Shown one piece after another: positions 17,623 to 26,212 of a stretch of DNA of 64,000 bases. Both the position numbers and the translations under genes were made by a program. Under the pieces are notes generated by a model that ran no database searches, had not been told where the DNA came from, and worked only from the letters and a program-made list of their open reading frames with translations. The stretch comes from an uncultured Clostridia bacterium (lineage in GTDB: Bacteria > Bacillota > Clostridia > UMGS1810). The DNA lies in contig CAKSFP010000015.1 in assembly GCA_934454585.1 (NCBI GenBank), forward strand, positions 1 through 64,000, read 5' to 3'. Positions within the stretch are counted from its first letter, which is position 1. Each line of letters starts with the position of its first letter.

Positions 17623-19071
17623 ATGAAAAAAGGTTTAAAAAGAGTTTTGGCTCTTTGTCTTGCGGTGGTTACGGTTTTTTCGGTTACTGCCTGCAAGAAC
17701 AAGAAGACAGTCTCCGACAGTGGTGAATATGTGAAGCTTTCGTGGTATCTGCCCGGGGATCCTCAGGAGGACACGGCTCAGGTTGTTGAGGCTATGAACG
17801 CTATTATTCGCGAGAAAATTGGAGCAGAGGTGGAAATAACATTTCTTGATGTTGCCGCATATAAACAGAGGATGAATATGATGATGGCATCCCGGAAAGA
17901 GTTTGATATTTGCCACACAGGATATGCTCTTCCCTATATTGAAACAGTGAATAACGGGGGCTTGATGGAGATAAGTGAAGTTATTGAAAAGGCCGCCCCT
18001 GACCTTTGGGAGGTTCTTCCCGGCTATGCAAAGCATGCGGTTGAATACAACGGCGAGATTTACGGCATCCCCAATATTCAGATTTACGCAAAAACAGTTG
18101 GTGCAAAAATACGTAAGGATTTAGCTGAAAAGTATAATCTTGACGCATCCAAGATACATAAGATTGAAGATCTTGAACCGTTCTGGGCACAGGTTCGCGA
18201 CAATGAAAAGGAATATTATCCGTTAAGAGTCGGCGTAGGACTTGACGAGCTTGACTACAAATCGATTTCACCTATTGGCGCTTACGCTTATATTGATAAC
18301 CAAACCGGGGAAATATTCAATTATTTGGAGTCAAAATGGAACAAAAACCGTATCAATATGATTCATGACTGGTATCAGAAGGGCTATATAAGGGCCGATA
18401 TTGCAACTGTCGGAGATGATTCTTCGGAGGTGAATGCGGGGAAATATGCTTGTGAAATAGGCGTGTACAAGCCTGGCGTGGCTGAAGAAACCTCAGCGAT
18501 GCGAGGAATTGATTATATTGCAATTCAGCTTACTGAACCCGTAATGGAAAACTCAATGCCCAGTGCAACCATTGCATCTGTGAGTGCTTGTTCAAAAAAT
18601 CCTGAAAAAGCTGTGGAATTGTTATATTTGATGAATACAGATAAAAAGCTCTATAATTTACTTTGCTTTGGTATTGAGGGCAAGCATTATAAGCTTCTGG
18701 AGGATAATCTCCATGTACGACCCGATACCAAGAGCGGCTACTATGTAAACTGTTCATGGAAGTTTGGCAACACCGCAAATGCATATCTTGTTGAAGGCGA
18801 ACCCAGCGATAAGTGGGAGCAAACTGCTAAACTGAACGAGGAGGCTCTTCAGGTTCCTGCATATGGATTCCGGTTTAACAATCAGTCGGTCGGAACGGAA
18901 ATGGCGCAGCTTTCAACTATTCAAAAAGAGTTTACGGGGCTGTACCAGGGGGTTCTCGATCCAAAAACGACGCTGCCTCAATCCATTGAAAGACTTAGGG
19001 GCGCCGGCATGGATGTGGTTTATGAAGAAGAAGTTAGACAGTTTAAAAAATGGCAGAAATTAAAAAAATAA
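17623..19071 (+). CDS. extracellular solute-binding lipoprotein of the Lpl-type importer
   Basis: 482 residues. Signal peptide with lipobox ending in SVTAC (lipid-modified Cys24), then a two-lobe type 1 solute-binding fold with motifs such as WYLPGDP near the start and IHDWYQKGYI in the middle. AGGGAGG (17606-17612) fits the ATG at 17623; a GTG directly before it is in frame. Anchored on the outer face of the membrane, it delivers an oligosaccharide to the two permeases. Size and composition match LipO/LplA-family proteins. Confidence 0.9.
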   Translation: MKKGLKRVLALCLAVVTVFSVTACKNKKTVSDSGEYVKLSWYLPGDPQEDTAQVVEAMNAIIREKIGAEVEITFLDVAAYKQRMNMMMASRKEFDICHTGYALPYIETVNNGGLMEISEVIEKAAPDLWEVLPGYAKHAVEYNGEIYGIPNIQIYAKTVGAKIRKDLAEKYNLDASKIHKIEDLEPFWAQVRDNEKEYYPLRVGVGLDELDYKSISPIGAYAYIDNQTGEIFNYLESKWNKNRINMIHDWYQKGYIRADIATVGDDSSEVNAGKYACEIGVYKPGVAEETSAMRGIDYIAIQLTEPVMENSMPSATIASVSACSKNPEKAVELLYLMNTDKKLYNLLCFGIEGKHYKLLEDNLHVRPDTKSGYYVNCSWKFGNTANAYLVEGEPSDKWEQTAKLNEEALQVPAYGFRFNNQSVGTEMAQLSTIQKEFTGLYQGVLDPKTTLPQSIERLRGAGMDVVYEEEVRQFKKWQKLKK

Positions 19072-19086
19072 AAGGAGTGTAAAAAA

Positions 19087-21546
19087 ATGAAAAAGCTAAT
19101 TTCGGTATTAACAATCTTTTCGATGCTGACTGCAATGCTTGTAACGGCAAGCATTACGGGAGCTGCGTCAGACACACCGTCTGCAGGCTTTGAGCTCGAT
19201 CTGGAAAATGCGGTAATCGGAGTAAGCGGAACACAGGGTGCCAATATTGTGAAAGCAAAGGAAGGCGGAGAAATCGCGGTAATAGCTGACCCAACCAATG
19301 CCGGCAGAGGAAAAATTCTGCAGGTCAAGCCAGTGCAAACCCACACGGGAACAATAAAGGCAAGCACGTCTGAAGAGTCAAACGTTACAGCAATTGAAGG
19401 CAAAGCCGGTATAAACAAGTTTACCGTTCCCGTACGCGGGGTAGAGGGCTACAGTGATGAAAAGCCTTTGACGGTAGTAAGCTTTGATTATTATGTAAAA
19501 GAAAGAGGCGATATGGTAAGCTCTGCTTTGGCACAGAGCATAGGTAACGGAAATCCCATGGATCTTCTGAGCTTTGGCGGAAAGAATACTCCTATTAACT
19601 GGCATAACGGATTAGGTCTGCAGAAGGAAGATTATGCGGCTAGACGTATTGGCACTGCGGATCTGTATGCAACAGGCAAATGGATAAGCGTTAAAAAGGT
19701 ATATGACGGCAGTGCATACAATGAAAACAGCAATGTTATGACCTATATTGTTGACGGGGAAAGAAAAATGGGCATAGGCAGAAATGCCGGATATTCGAGC
19801 GACTGGCAGAATGTATCAGACAAGGAAATGTTCTTTGACTTTGAGACGGTGACAGGAAACAGTGAATATTACTTTGACAATATTAAGGTGGAAAGAATGG
19901 CGCATCTTACGTTCAGTGATTTTGCGGCAAAGGAGGACGGAACAGTTACCTTTAAAGCATCGGCGCCCGTTGATGCGGCAACGCTTCAGTCAGCGCTCAA
20001 AGTAACAGCGAACGGAGCGGAGGTAGCGGGAGTGACGGCGGCTGTTGCAGAAAACGGAACGGATATAACGCTGACGATTCCCGGCGTGGAAAGCGAAACA
20101 GATTATACGCTGACCGTTAACAGAGGTTATGCGGCAAAATCGGGTGCAATTACAGCTGCCAAGCTTTCTCAGACAGTTACAACACCGGCCACGACGCCAG
20201 TTATAACACCGTCTGCAGGCTTTGAACTCGATTTGGAAAACGCGGTAATCGGAGTAAGCGGAACACAGGGTGCCAATATTGTGAAAGCAAAGGAAGGCGG
20301 AGAAATCGCGGTAATAGCTGACCCAACCAATGCCGGCAGAGGAAAAATTCTGCAGGTCAAGCCAGTGCAAACCCACACGGGAACAATAAAGGCAAGCACG
20401 TCTGAAGAGTCAAACGTTACAGCAATTGAAGGCAAAGCCGGTATAAACAAGTTTACCGTTCCCGTACGCGGGGTAGAGGGCTACAGTGATGAAAAGCCTT
20501 TGACGGTAGTAAGCTTTGATTATTATGTAAAAGAAAGAGGCGATATGGTAAGCTCTGCTTTGGCACAGAGCATAGGTAACGGAAATCCCATGGATCTTCT
20601 GAGCTTTGGCGGAAAGAATACTCCTATTAACTGGCATAACGGATTAGGTCTGCAGAAGGAAGATTATGCGGCTAGACGTATTGGCACTGCGGATCTGTAT
20701 GCAACAGGCAAATGGATAAGCGTTAAAAAGGTATATGACGGCAGTGCATACAATGAAAACAGCAATGTTATGACCTATATTGTTGACGGGGAAAGAAAAA
20801 TGGGCATAGGCAGAAATGCCGGATATTCGAGCGACTGGCAGAATGTATCAGACAAGGAAATGTTCTTTGACTTTGAGACGGTGACAGGAAACAGTGAATA
20901 TTACTTTGACAATATTAAGGTGGAAAGAATGGCGCATCTTACGTTCAGTGATTTTGCGGCAAAGGAGGACGGAACAGTTACCTTTAAAGCATCGGTGCCC
21001 GTTGATGCGGCAACGCTTCGGTCAGCGCTCAAAGTAAAAGCGAACGGAACGGAGGTAGCGGGAGTGACGGCGGCTGTTGCAGAAAACGGAACGGATATAA
21101 CGCTGACGATTCCCGGTGCAACGATTGCAACGGATTATACACTGACCGTTAACAGAGGTTATGCGGCAAAATCGGGTGCAATTACAGCTGCCGAGCTTTC
21201 TCAGACAGTTACAACACCGCGTTCAAGCGAGCTTTGGATAAGCAGCGCTCCCACCTATACAAAGGGCACAAATTCCATTACCGTATCAGATCTGGCTGTT
21301 AAAAATGAAAGCAGCACTGCTCTCAACGGTTGGCTCGTTGTTGCAGCGTATAACTCAAATAATGCATTGATAGGCGTAAAGGCTGAGTCGCTGGCAAATG
21401 TTACCGGTACTGTTTCGTCAACAATCAACACTATTGCTTTAAAGACCCCGGCAGAAGATACAGCATATGTTCATGCATTTTTATGGAACAGTTCAGCAGA
21501 GCTCGTTCCTTATCACGGGCAGGTTGAGGTTACCTTGGCTCAGTAG
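19087..21546 (+). CDS. secreted two-repeat protein with Ig-like domains
   Basis: 819 residues with a signal peptide (about 1-28). Two near-identical units of 344 residues follow; each has a jelly-roll-like part (about 240 residues) and an SbsA/Big_5-like Ig domain that ends in YTLTVNRGYAAKSG. The last 110 residues are a separate beta module (LVVAAYNSNNALIG, then VHAFLWNSSAELVPY) also seen at the end of the proteins at 30150 and 50201. No catalytic residues are recognised. Likely a glycan-binding or cell-surface display protein cotranscribed with the importer. The repeats are 100 percent identical over 754 bp of DNA. Confidence 0.85.
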   Translation: MKKLISVLTIFSMLTAMLVTASITGAASDTPSAGFELDLENAVIGVSGTQGANIVKAKEGGEIAVIADPTNAGRGKILQVKPVQTHTGTIKASTSEESNVTAIEGKAGINKFTVPVRGVEGYSDEKPLTVVSFDYYVKERGDMVSSALAQSIGNGNPMDLLSFGGKNTPINWHNGLGLQKEDYAARRIGTADLYATGKWISVKKVYDGSAYNENSNVMTYIVDGERKMGIGRNAGYSSDWQNVSDKEMFFDFETVTGNSEYYFDNIKVERMAHLTFSDFAAKEDGTVTFKASAPVDAATLQSALKVTANGAEVAGVTAAVAENGTDITLTIPGVESETDYTLTVNRGYAAKSGAITAAKLSQTVTTPATTPVITPSAGFELDLENAVIGVSGTQGANIVKAKEGGEIAVIADPTNAGRGKILQVKPVQTHTGTIKASTSEESNVTAIEGKAGINKFTVPVRGVEGYSDEKPLTVVSFDYYVKERGDMVSSALAQSIGNGNPMDLLSFGGKNTPINWHNGLGLQKEDYAARRIGTADLYATGKWISVKKVYDGSAYNENSNVMTYIVDGERKMGIGRNAGYSSDWQNVSDKEMFFDFETVTGNSEYYFDNIKVERMAHLTFSDFAAKEDGTVTFKASVPVDAATLRSALKVKANGTEVAGVTAAVAENGTDITLTIPGATIATDYTLTVNRGYAAKSGAITAAELSQTVTTPRSSELWISSAPTYTKGTNSITVSDLAVKNESSTALNGWLVVAAYNSNNALIGVKAESLANVTGTVSSTINTIALKTPAEDTAYVHAFLWNSSAELVPYHGQVEVTLAQ
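19174..20188 (+). repeat. tandem 1032-bp repeat, unit 1
   Basis: Offset to unit 2 is exactly 1032 bp (344 codons). Bases 19210-19963 are identical to 20242-20995 by eye; both outer edges of the unit carry substitutions. Confidence 0.9.
20206..21220 (+). repeat. tandem 1032-bp repeat, unit 2
   Basis: Second copy of the repeat in the same gene. The Ig-like part differs from unit 1 at several codons (from 20996 on), while the jelly-roll part is identical. Confidence 0.9.
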
Positions 21547-21794
21547 TACGGGCTGCATATTCCTGTTTATACATAATATATGCTTTAGTCAGCACGGCTC
21601 GGCGGTTCGGCATAATAATAAGCGGCAGACTTGAAAGTATTGGTGTATATTGATATTATTTGGCGCGTTGATATATAGGAAGGATGCGGTACAGAGTGCG
21701 TTTTTTCAATATTCAATGCGCCAAATATGTATATAACAGGGCGGGTTTTAATTGACAGAATGCTCCCCGGGCAGTAACTGCCGGGTCAACAGAA

Positions 21795-21941
21795 CCGTTT
21801 TTTATTCCTTATGAGGAGCTTGAATGTTATGGACTTGCCAATTTTACGATATTTTCCGGCGGCTATGCTGAATTTAAAGGAAAGCGCTGTTTGTATTACG
21901 GCACTTGCGATATCCGTATATGTGTTGCCATAGCTGATTGA
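21795..21941 (+). pseudogene. C-terminal remnant of a GH130-like phosphorylase
   Basis: A 48-codon open stretch ending in TGA reads PFFIPYEELECYG, FTIFSGGYAEFKGKR and CLYYGTCDIRICVAIA, the pattern of the last strand pair of GH130 phosphorylases (compare FACGAVAEYENDK and ILYYGGADKYICRA in the intact gene at 38418). No start, no upstream domain. The rest of the 500-bp gap 21547-22048 contains no gene. Confidence 0.6.
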
Positions 21942-21975
21942 ATTATCCGGAGGTAAAGGAATATTTATATGTTTT

Positions 21976-22011
21976 GTTATTGCAGCTTATAGCTCAAATA
22001 ATGCAATGATA
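21976..22011 (+). repeat. fragment of the C-terminal beta module
   Basis: 36 bp here match 21337-21372 inside the preceding gene at 32 of 36 positions and read VIAAYSSNNAMI versus VVAAYNSNNALI. It is a small leftover of a second gene or gene end carrying the same module. Confidence 0.6.
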
Positions 22012-22048
22012 CGTACAGCGGATGTATTTTTATTAAAGGAGACTTTCT

Positions 22049-23518
22049 ATGAAAAATATACTTAAATTATTTTTTGCTTTATCGCTGGTTTGTATTTCTA
22101 CTGCTGTCTCTGCGGAAGCAAATATTGGATATACAATAGAAGACGGAAAGCTTATTCTTGATGAAATGACAGGCGATAAGGTTTCAATACTTTTTGTGAA
22201 GGATGGGGTTTCGCAGGATGCAATCACTGCAGATAATTCATTTGTTATTCTTGCCAGGGCGAGCGGAGAAAAGCTTGAATTTCCTCTTCTTTGTACAGAT
22301 GTCGGGGAAGGTTTTCTTTCGGCTGACTATATACTTACAGTGACTAATGACGGCAAGACTGTCATAAAGGAAACATTAGGTTACATTCCGCAGCAGAAGC
22401 TTGATGCTTTTATTATGGCAATGTCACAAAAGGATGAGAGCGGAATAAAGGCGGACCTTCAAAAACATTTGGCAGCTTTGGGAATGCCGGCAGGCGCAAA
22501 TGCAGGCGATGACCAATATATAACAGAGATTGCTTCCATAATCAGGCAGAACAGCACTGAAACTATGACCTTTGCAAAATTCAAAGAGATTAGTACTTTT
22601 TATAATGACCGAAAGAAATTTTTAAATGAGCTGAAAGAAACGGTTTTGTGGAGTCAGATTCCGGTATTGGTTGATAAATACGCTCATATATTTGCTGACA
22701 GCAGCATTAACACATATGGAAATAAGGTAAGCGCAGCTTACACAAAATTTGTCGGAGCTGCTTATACAAGGATAGAAGATTTTGAAAAAGATTATATTGA
22801 AAGCGTGAAGAGTGCATCGGATGCAGGCAACGCTTCATCAGGCGGCAATAAAAACAGCGGCAGCTCCGGCAGGGGCGGAGGCGGGTTTTCTCCGCGTCCG
22901 GCAGAGAATGGCGGGGGTACAGCTGAGGTTCAGAAGGATCAGGACCCTGAAACGAAAAAACCGTCAGCAAACGGTATCTTTGCCGATATGGCGGATGCTG
23001 AATGGGCGGCTGAGGCGGTTGAGGCTCTTGTAAAAGCCGGCGCAATCAGCGGCGTTGACGGTAAAAGCTTTGAGCCAAACAGCTATATAACACGTGAGGC
23101 GTTTGTAAAGATTTTATGCGTTGCTTTTGCTATTGAAGGTACGGAGGATGCAAGCGGATTTAATGATGTTGATGAAAAAGCCTGGTATGCGCCGTATGTT
23201 GCGGCAGCCAAAGGTGCCGGCCTTGTAATGGGCAACGGTGAACAATTCGGAGTAGGTGAAAATATTACACGTCAGGATGCAGCGGTTCTCCTCGGGAGAA
23301 TTGCCGGACTGCAGGAAATAAGTCTTAAAAACGGTGACGCTGATTTCTTTGACAGAAACGAGATTGCCGGGTATGCAGCAGAAGCAGTAGGAGACTTGAG
23401 AGCTTCCGGCATAATAAGCGGTATGGAGGACGGCGGGTTTTATCCCACAAGGAATATGACCCGTGCAGAGGGTGCGAAACTGATTTATGAGCTTATGAAG
23501 CTAAAGGAGGTAAAGTAA
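22049..23518 (+). CDS. surface protein with C-terminal SLH triplet
   Basis: 489 residues. Signal peptide (about 1-22, ends SAVSAEA), a beta domain (25-115), an alpha-helical region (about 120-270), a Gly/Ser-rich linker (about 272-300), and three SLH domains (about 311-365, 373-430, 438-485) that bind pyruvylated cell-wall polymer. AAAGGAG precedes the ATG. Four bases or fewer separate it from a second SLH protein. A protein with the same plan lies at 51444, again followed by the same partner. Likely a wall-attached scaffold rather than an enzyme; no catalytic motif seen. Confidence 0.9.
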   Translation: MKNILKLFFALSLVCISTAVSAEANIGYTIEDGKLILDEMTGDKVSILFVKDGVSQDAITADNSFVILARASGEKLEFPLLCTDVGEGFLSADYILTVTNDGKTVIKETLGYIPQQKLDAFIMAMSQKDESGIKADLQKHLAALGMPAGANAGDDQYITEIASIIRQNSTETMTFAKFKEISTFYNDRKKFLNELKETVLWSQIPVLVDKYAHIFADSSINTYGNKVSAAYTKFVGAAYTRIEDFEKDYIESVKSASDAGNASSGGNKNSGSSGRGGGGFSPRPAENGGGTAEVQKDQDPETKKPSANGIFADMADAEWAAEAVEALVKAGAISGVDGKSFEPNSYITREAFVKILCVAFAIEGTEDASGFNDVDEKAWYAPYVAAAKGAGLVMGNGEQFGVGENITRQDAAVLLGRIAGLQEISLKNGDADFFDRNEIAGYAAEAVGDLRASGIISGMEDGGFYPTRNMTRAEGAKLIYELMKLKEVK

Positions 23519-26197
23519 ATGAAACATTTAAACAGATTTATTTCATTGTTTATGACTGTTTGTATGCTTTCTTCCGCTGTGACAGCTGCAGCAACGGAAA
23601 CCAGCGGCAAGGGAGCGCTGGAGCTTCATCATGAAATTTCAGGGTTGTTTGAAAAATACGGCTTGATAAATGAAAACACCGACCTTGGGGCAATCGTTAC
23701 GCGAGGCGGCTTTGCTGCAGCACTTGCAAAGCTGGAGCTGGGCGGAACAATACCTCCTGCCGAAAAGCGTTTTGCGGATATAAATGACGAAGAAACGAAT
23801 TCATCTGTCAGCTGCCTTGTGGATATGGGGGTTATCAGCGGCTATCCTGACGGGAACTTTTATCCTGAAAGAAAAATAACTTACGGACAGGCGCTTTTGA
23901 TGCTTCTGAGAACAATAAATATCACATACGGACTTGAGAATGAGTACACCGTTTTTGCAAAGGCACATAGTGTGGGGCTTACCGATAAGCTTGATCTTTC
24001 GGTAACCGATACGTTCGATTATTCGCAGTGTTATGCCCTTCTTTATAATCTGCTGTTTGCCGAGATCCCTCATGAGGCATACGATATTATTGGTACGGCG
24101 AATGATTTGGCCCCATATTACAACCGCAGACTTGCACTTTTTTATATTGAGGGAATAGTTACCGATGACGGAATGAACAGCTTTACCGGTGAAAGCAGCC
24201 TGCATGAGAATGTAATCAAAGTGGATAATATAGCTTTGAATTATAGCGGAGACAAATCCGGACTGCTTGGAAAATCCGTGATTTGCTGGTATGAAGAAAC
24301 GAATAATGATATGTATGAGGTTGTTTGTCTGAGCGAATCAAAAAGAAACAGAATTATAAATGTCCCGTCAGAGCTTTTGTATGATTTTACCAACAATAAG
24401 TATGAGTATTCCCTGGATGAGTTTGAAGACAAAACATACAAAACCTCGATTTCCAATGAAAGTGTCGTGGTTTATAACGGTAAAACGGTCAGCCGCGCAA
24501 ACGCTTCGAATTTTAACGCAAACATGCTTACTCCGGAATACGGCCGCATTATTCTTCTTGACAATAACTCTGACGGATGTGCCGAGCTTGTCCGTGTTGA
24601 AGACTATAAGTATTTTGTTGTAAGCAATGTTGATATATACAATGAAAAGCTGTATTTCAGGCAGACTGCGATTGACGGGGAAACACCTCATGAAACAATG
24701 CTTGATTTAAGCAGCTGCGATTATTCAATACGAAAAAACGGTTCGGCCGTTGCGATTGACAGGCTTGCAGTCGGGGATGTTTTGGCTGTTATGAAAGACT
24801 TGAACAACGATTACATTATTGAAGCTTCAAACAAAACCGTTTCAGGCTCGGTGGAGGAGCTTATAACCGATAAAAACAAGGCTGTAATAAATGGCGGAGC
24901 ATATATATATTCAAAAAACGTTAATCTTTCGGGCGGAACAGCGGGAAAATTCTTTCTTGCATTTGACGGAGTTATTGCATATTTTGAATTGCAGGATTCT
25001 GAAATGATGCTGGGATATCTGTACGCAAAGTCAAAACCGGAATCACTTTCTCAGACCATAAAAGTGCGTATTTTTGATCAAAACGGCGTAAACAATACGT
25101 TTGAGCTTTCAGAAAAGGTATATATTGATGATGTTCGTTACACCGACGGACAAAAAATGTATGATGCGTTGGATGCGGATCCTCAGAATGCAGATTCTTT
25201 TGCCGGAATAGTGATGTATAAGTTAATGGGCGGAAAAATAAAAAAAATTGATTTGGCGGCTCCGGCATCAGAGAACTGGACAGACGGATTTAGAATTGCA
25301 CAGCAGGCGGCAGACCGAGAGACCGGGACTTATTTAGCTAAAAACGGTTCCGGTAACTGGAAGTTTGTTATTACAGATCAGACTGTCTGCTTTAAGGTTG
25401 CAGCTGATTCATCCGAGATGGAAAAGCGGGCAAAGGTTTACAAAGGTCCTGCTTCGAACGCTATATCAATAAAAGATTGGACAGCCTATTATACATCGGG
25501 CGATAAGCTTGGCGCAGATGTATTTCTGTATAAAACGGGCGGGGGAGAAACTGTAGGCGATGATGAGAGAATTCAGCTGATAACAGATACCAAACTCGTT
25601 TATCGGGATGAAGAAACTATGTACAGCATTACATATATTGGTCAGGGCGGCGGACAGAATACTAAGTTTGCTGAAAAAGAAGACGTTGAGAAGACCGTAA
25701 ATGTAAACGGTACAGATATCACCCTGACTCCGGGACCGGGAGATCTTGTAAGAACGGCTTCTTCGGAGGATCAGATAACCCTGATGGAGTATGTATATGA
25801 TTATGACAGCGGTTATTTGAATACTGAGCACAGCTTATTAACAAACAACAGTAATGCGGATTATTATGACCTTAAACACAGAGTTGGATTTGGCTGGATA
25901 GAAAAAACGGATCAGAATGCATTTTATTTAAAACAGACGCTTCCTACTGTTACAAGCGGCGGAGAGCCGATTGACTATGTTTTTGCAAATAATTTTCCGA
26001 TATACATAGTCAGGAATGAGCGAAACGGTCTTGCCGTAACAGGAGGAAGCTTGGCTGACATGAAGCCGAGAAATGTAATTAGCGATCAGCCGTCGTTTGT
26101 CTTTTATTCAACGAGATTTGCATATCCTGACTATGTTGTAATTTATGATGACGTGGATGATGAATCGGATGTTCCGGCGGCTGTAAGAATGAGATAA
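23519..26197 (+). CDS. large surface protein with N-terminal SLH domains
   Basis: 892 residues. Signal peptide (about 1-26), then two or three SLH domains in the first 190 residues (the clearest around FADINDEE to GYPDGNFYPERKITYGQ), then about 690 residues of beta-rich sequence with repeated short strands and turns, without recognised enzyme motif. AAAGGAGG overlaps the end of the previous gene. Its counterpart at 53151 has 897 residues and the same plan. I infer a long wall-anchored stalk or receptor that pairs with the C-terminal SLH protein. Confidence 0.88.
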   Translation: MKHLNRFISLFMTVCMLSSAVTAAATETSGKGALELHHEISGLFEKYGLINENTDLGAIVTRGGFAAALAKLELGGTIPPAEKRFADINDEETNSSVSCLVDMGVISGYPDGNFYPERKITYGQALLMLLRTINITYGLENEYTVFAKAHSVGLTDKLDLSVTDTFDYSQCYALLYNLLFAEIPHEAYDIIGTANDLAPYYNRRLALFYIEGIVTDDGMNSFTGESSLHENVIKVDNIALNYSGDKSGLLGKSVICWYEETNNDMYEVVCLSESKRNRIINVPSELLYDFTNNKYEYSLDEFEDKTYKTSISNESVVVYNGKTVSRANASNFNANMLTPEYGRIILLDNNSDGCAELVRVEDYKYFVVSNVDIYNEKLYFRQTAIDGETPHETMLDLSSCDYSIRKNGSAVAIDRLAVGDVLAVMKDLNNDYIIEASNKTVSGSVEELITDKNKAVINGGAYIYSKNVNLSGGTAGKFFLAFDGVIAYFELQDSEMMLGYLYAKSKPESLSQTIKVRIFDQNGVNNTFELSEKVYIDDVRYTDGQKMYDALDADPQNADSFAGIVMYKLMGGKIKKIDLAAPASENWTDGFRIAQQAADRETGTYLAKNGSGNWKFVITDQTVCFKVAADSSEMEKRAKVYKGPASNAISIKDWTAYYTSGDKLGADVFLYKTGGGETVGDDERIQLITDTKLVYRDEETMYSITYIGQGGGQNTKFAEKEDVEKTVNVNGTDITLTPGPGDLVRTASSEDQITLMEYVYDYDSGYLNTEHSLLTNNSNADYYDLKHRVGFGWIEKTDQNAFYLKQTLPTVTSGGEPIDYVFANNFPIYIVRNERNGLAVTGGSLADMKPRNVISDQPSFVFYSTRFAYPDYVVIYDDVDDESDVPAAVRMR

Positions 26198-26212
26198 GGG
26201 GGATGAGGTCGG

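Noticed and set aside
19378..20637. Two identical minus-strand frames (75 codons)
   Set aside because: They are antisense shadows of the duplicated repeat, identical only because the sense DNA is identical.
19174..21220. CRISPR or phage-type repeat array
   Set aside because: The repeat is a coding 344-codon unit in frame, not short spaced repeats.
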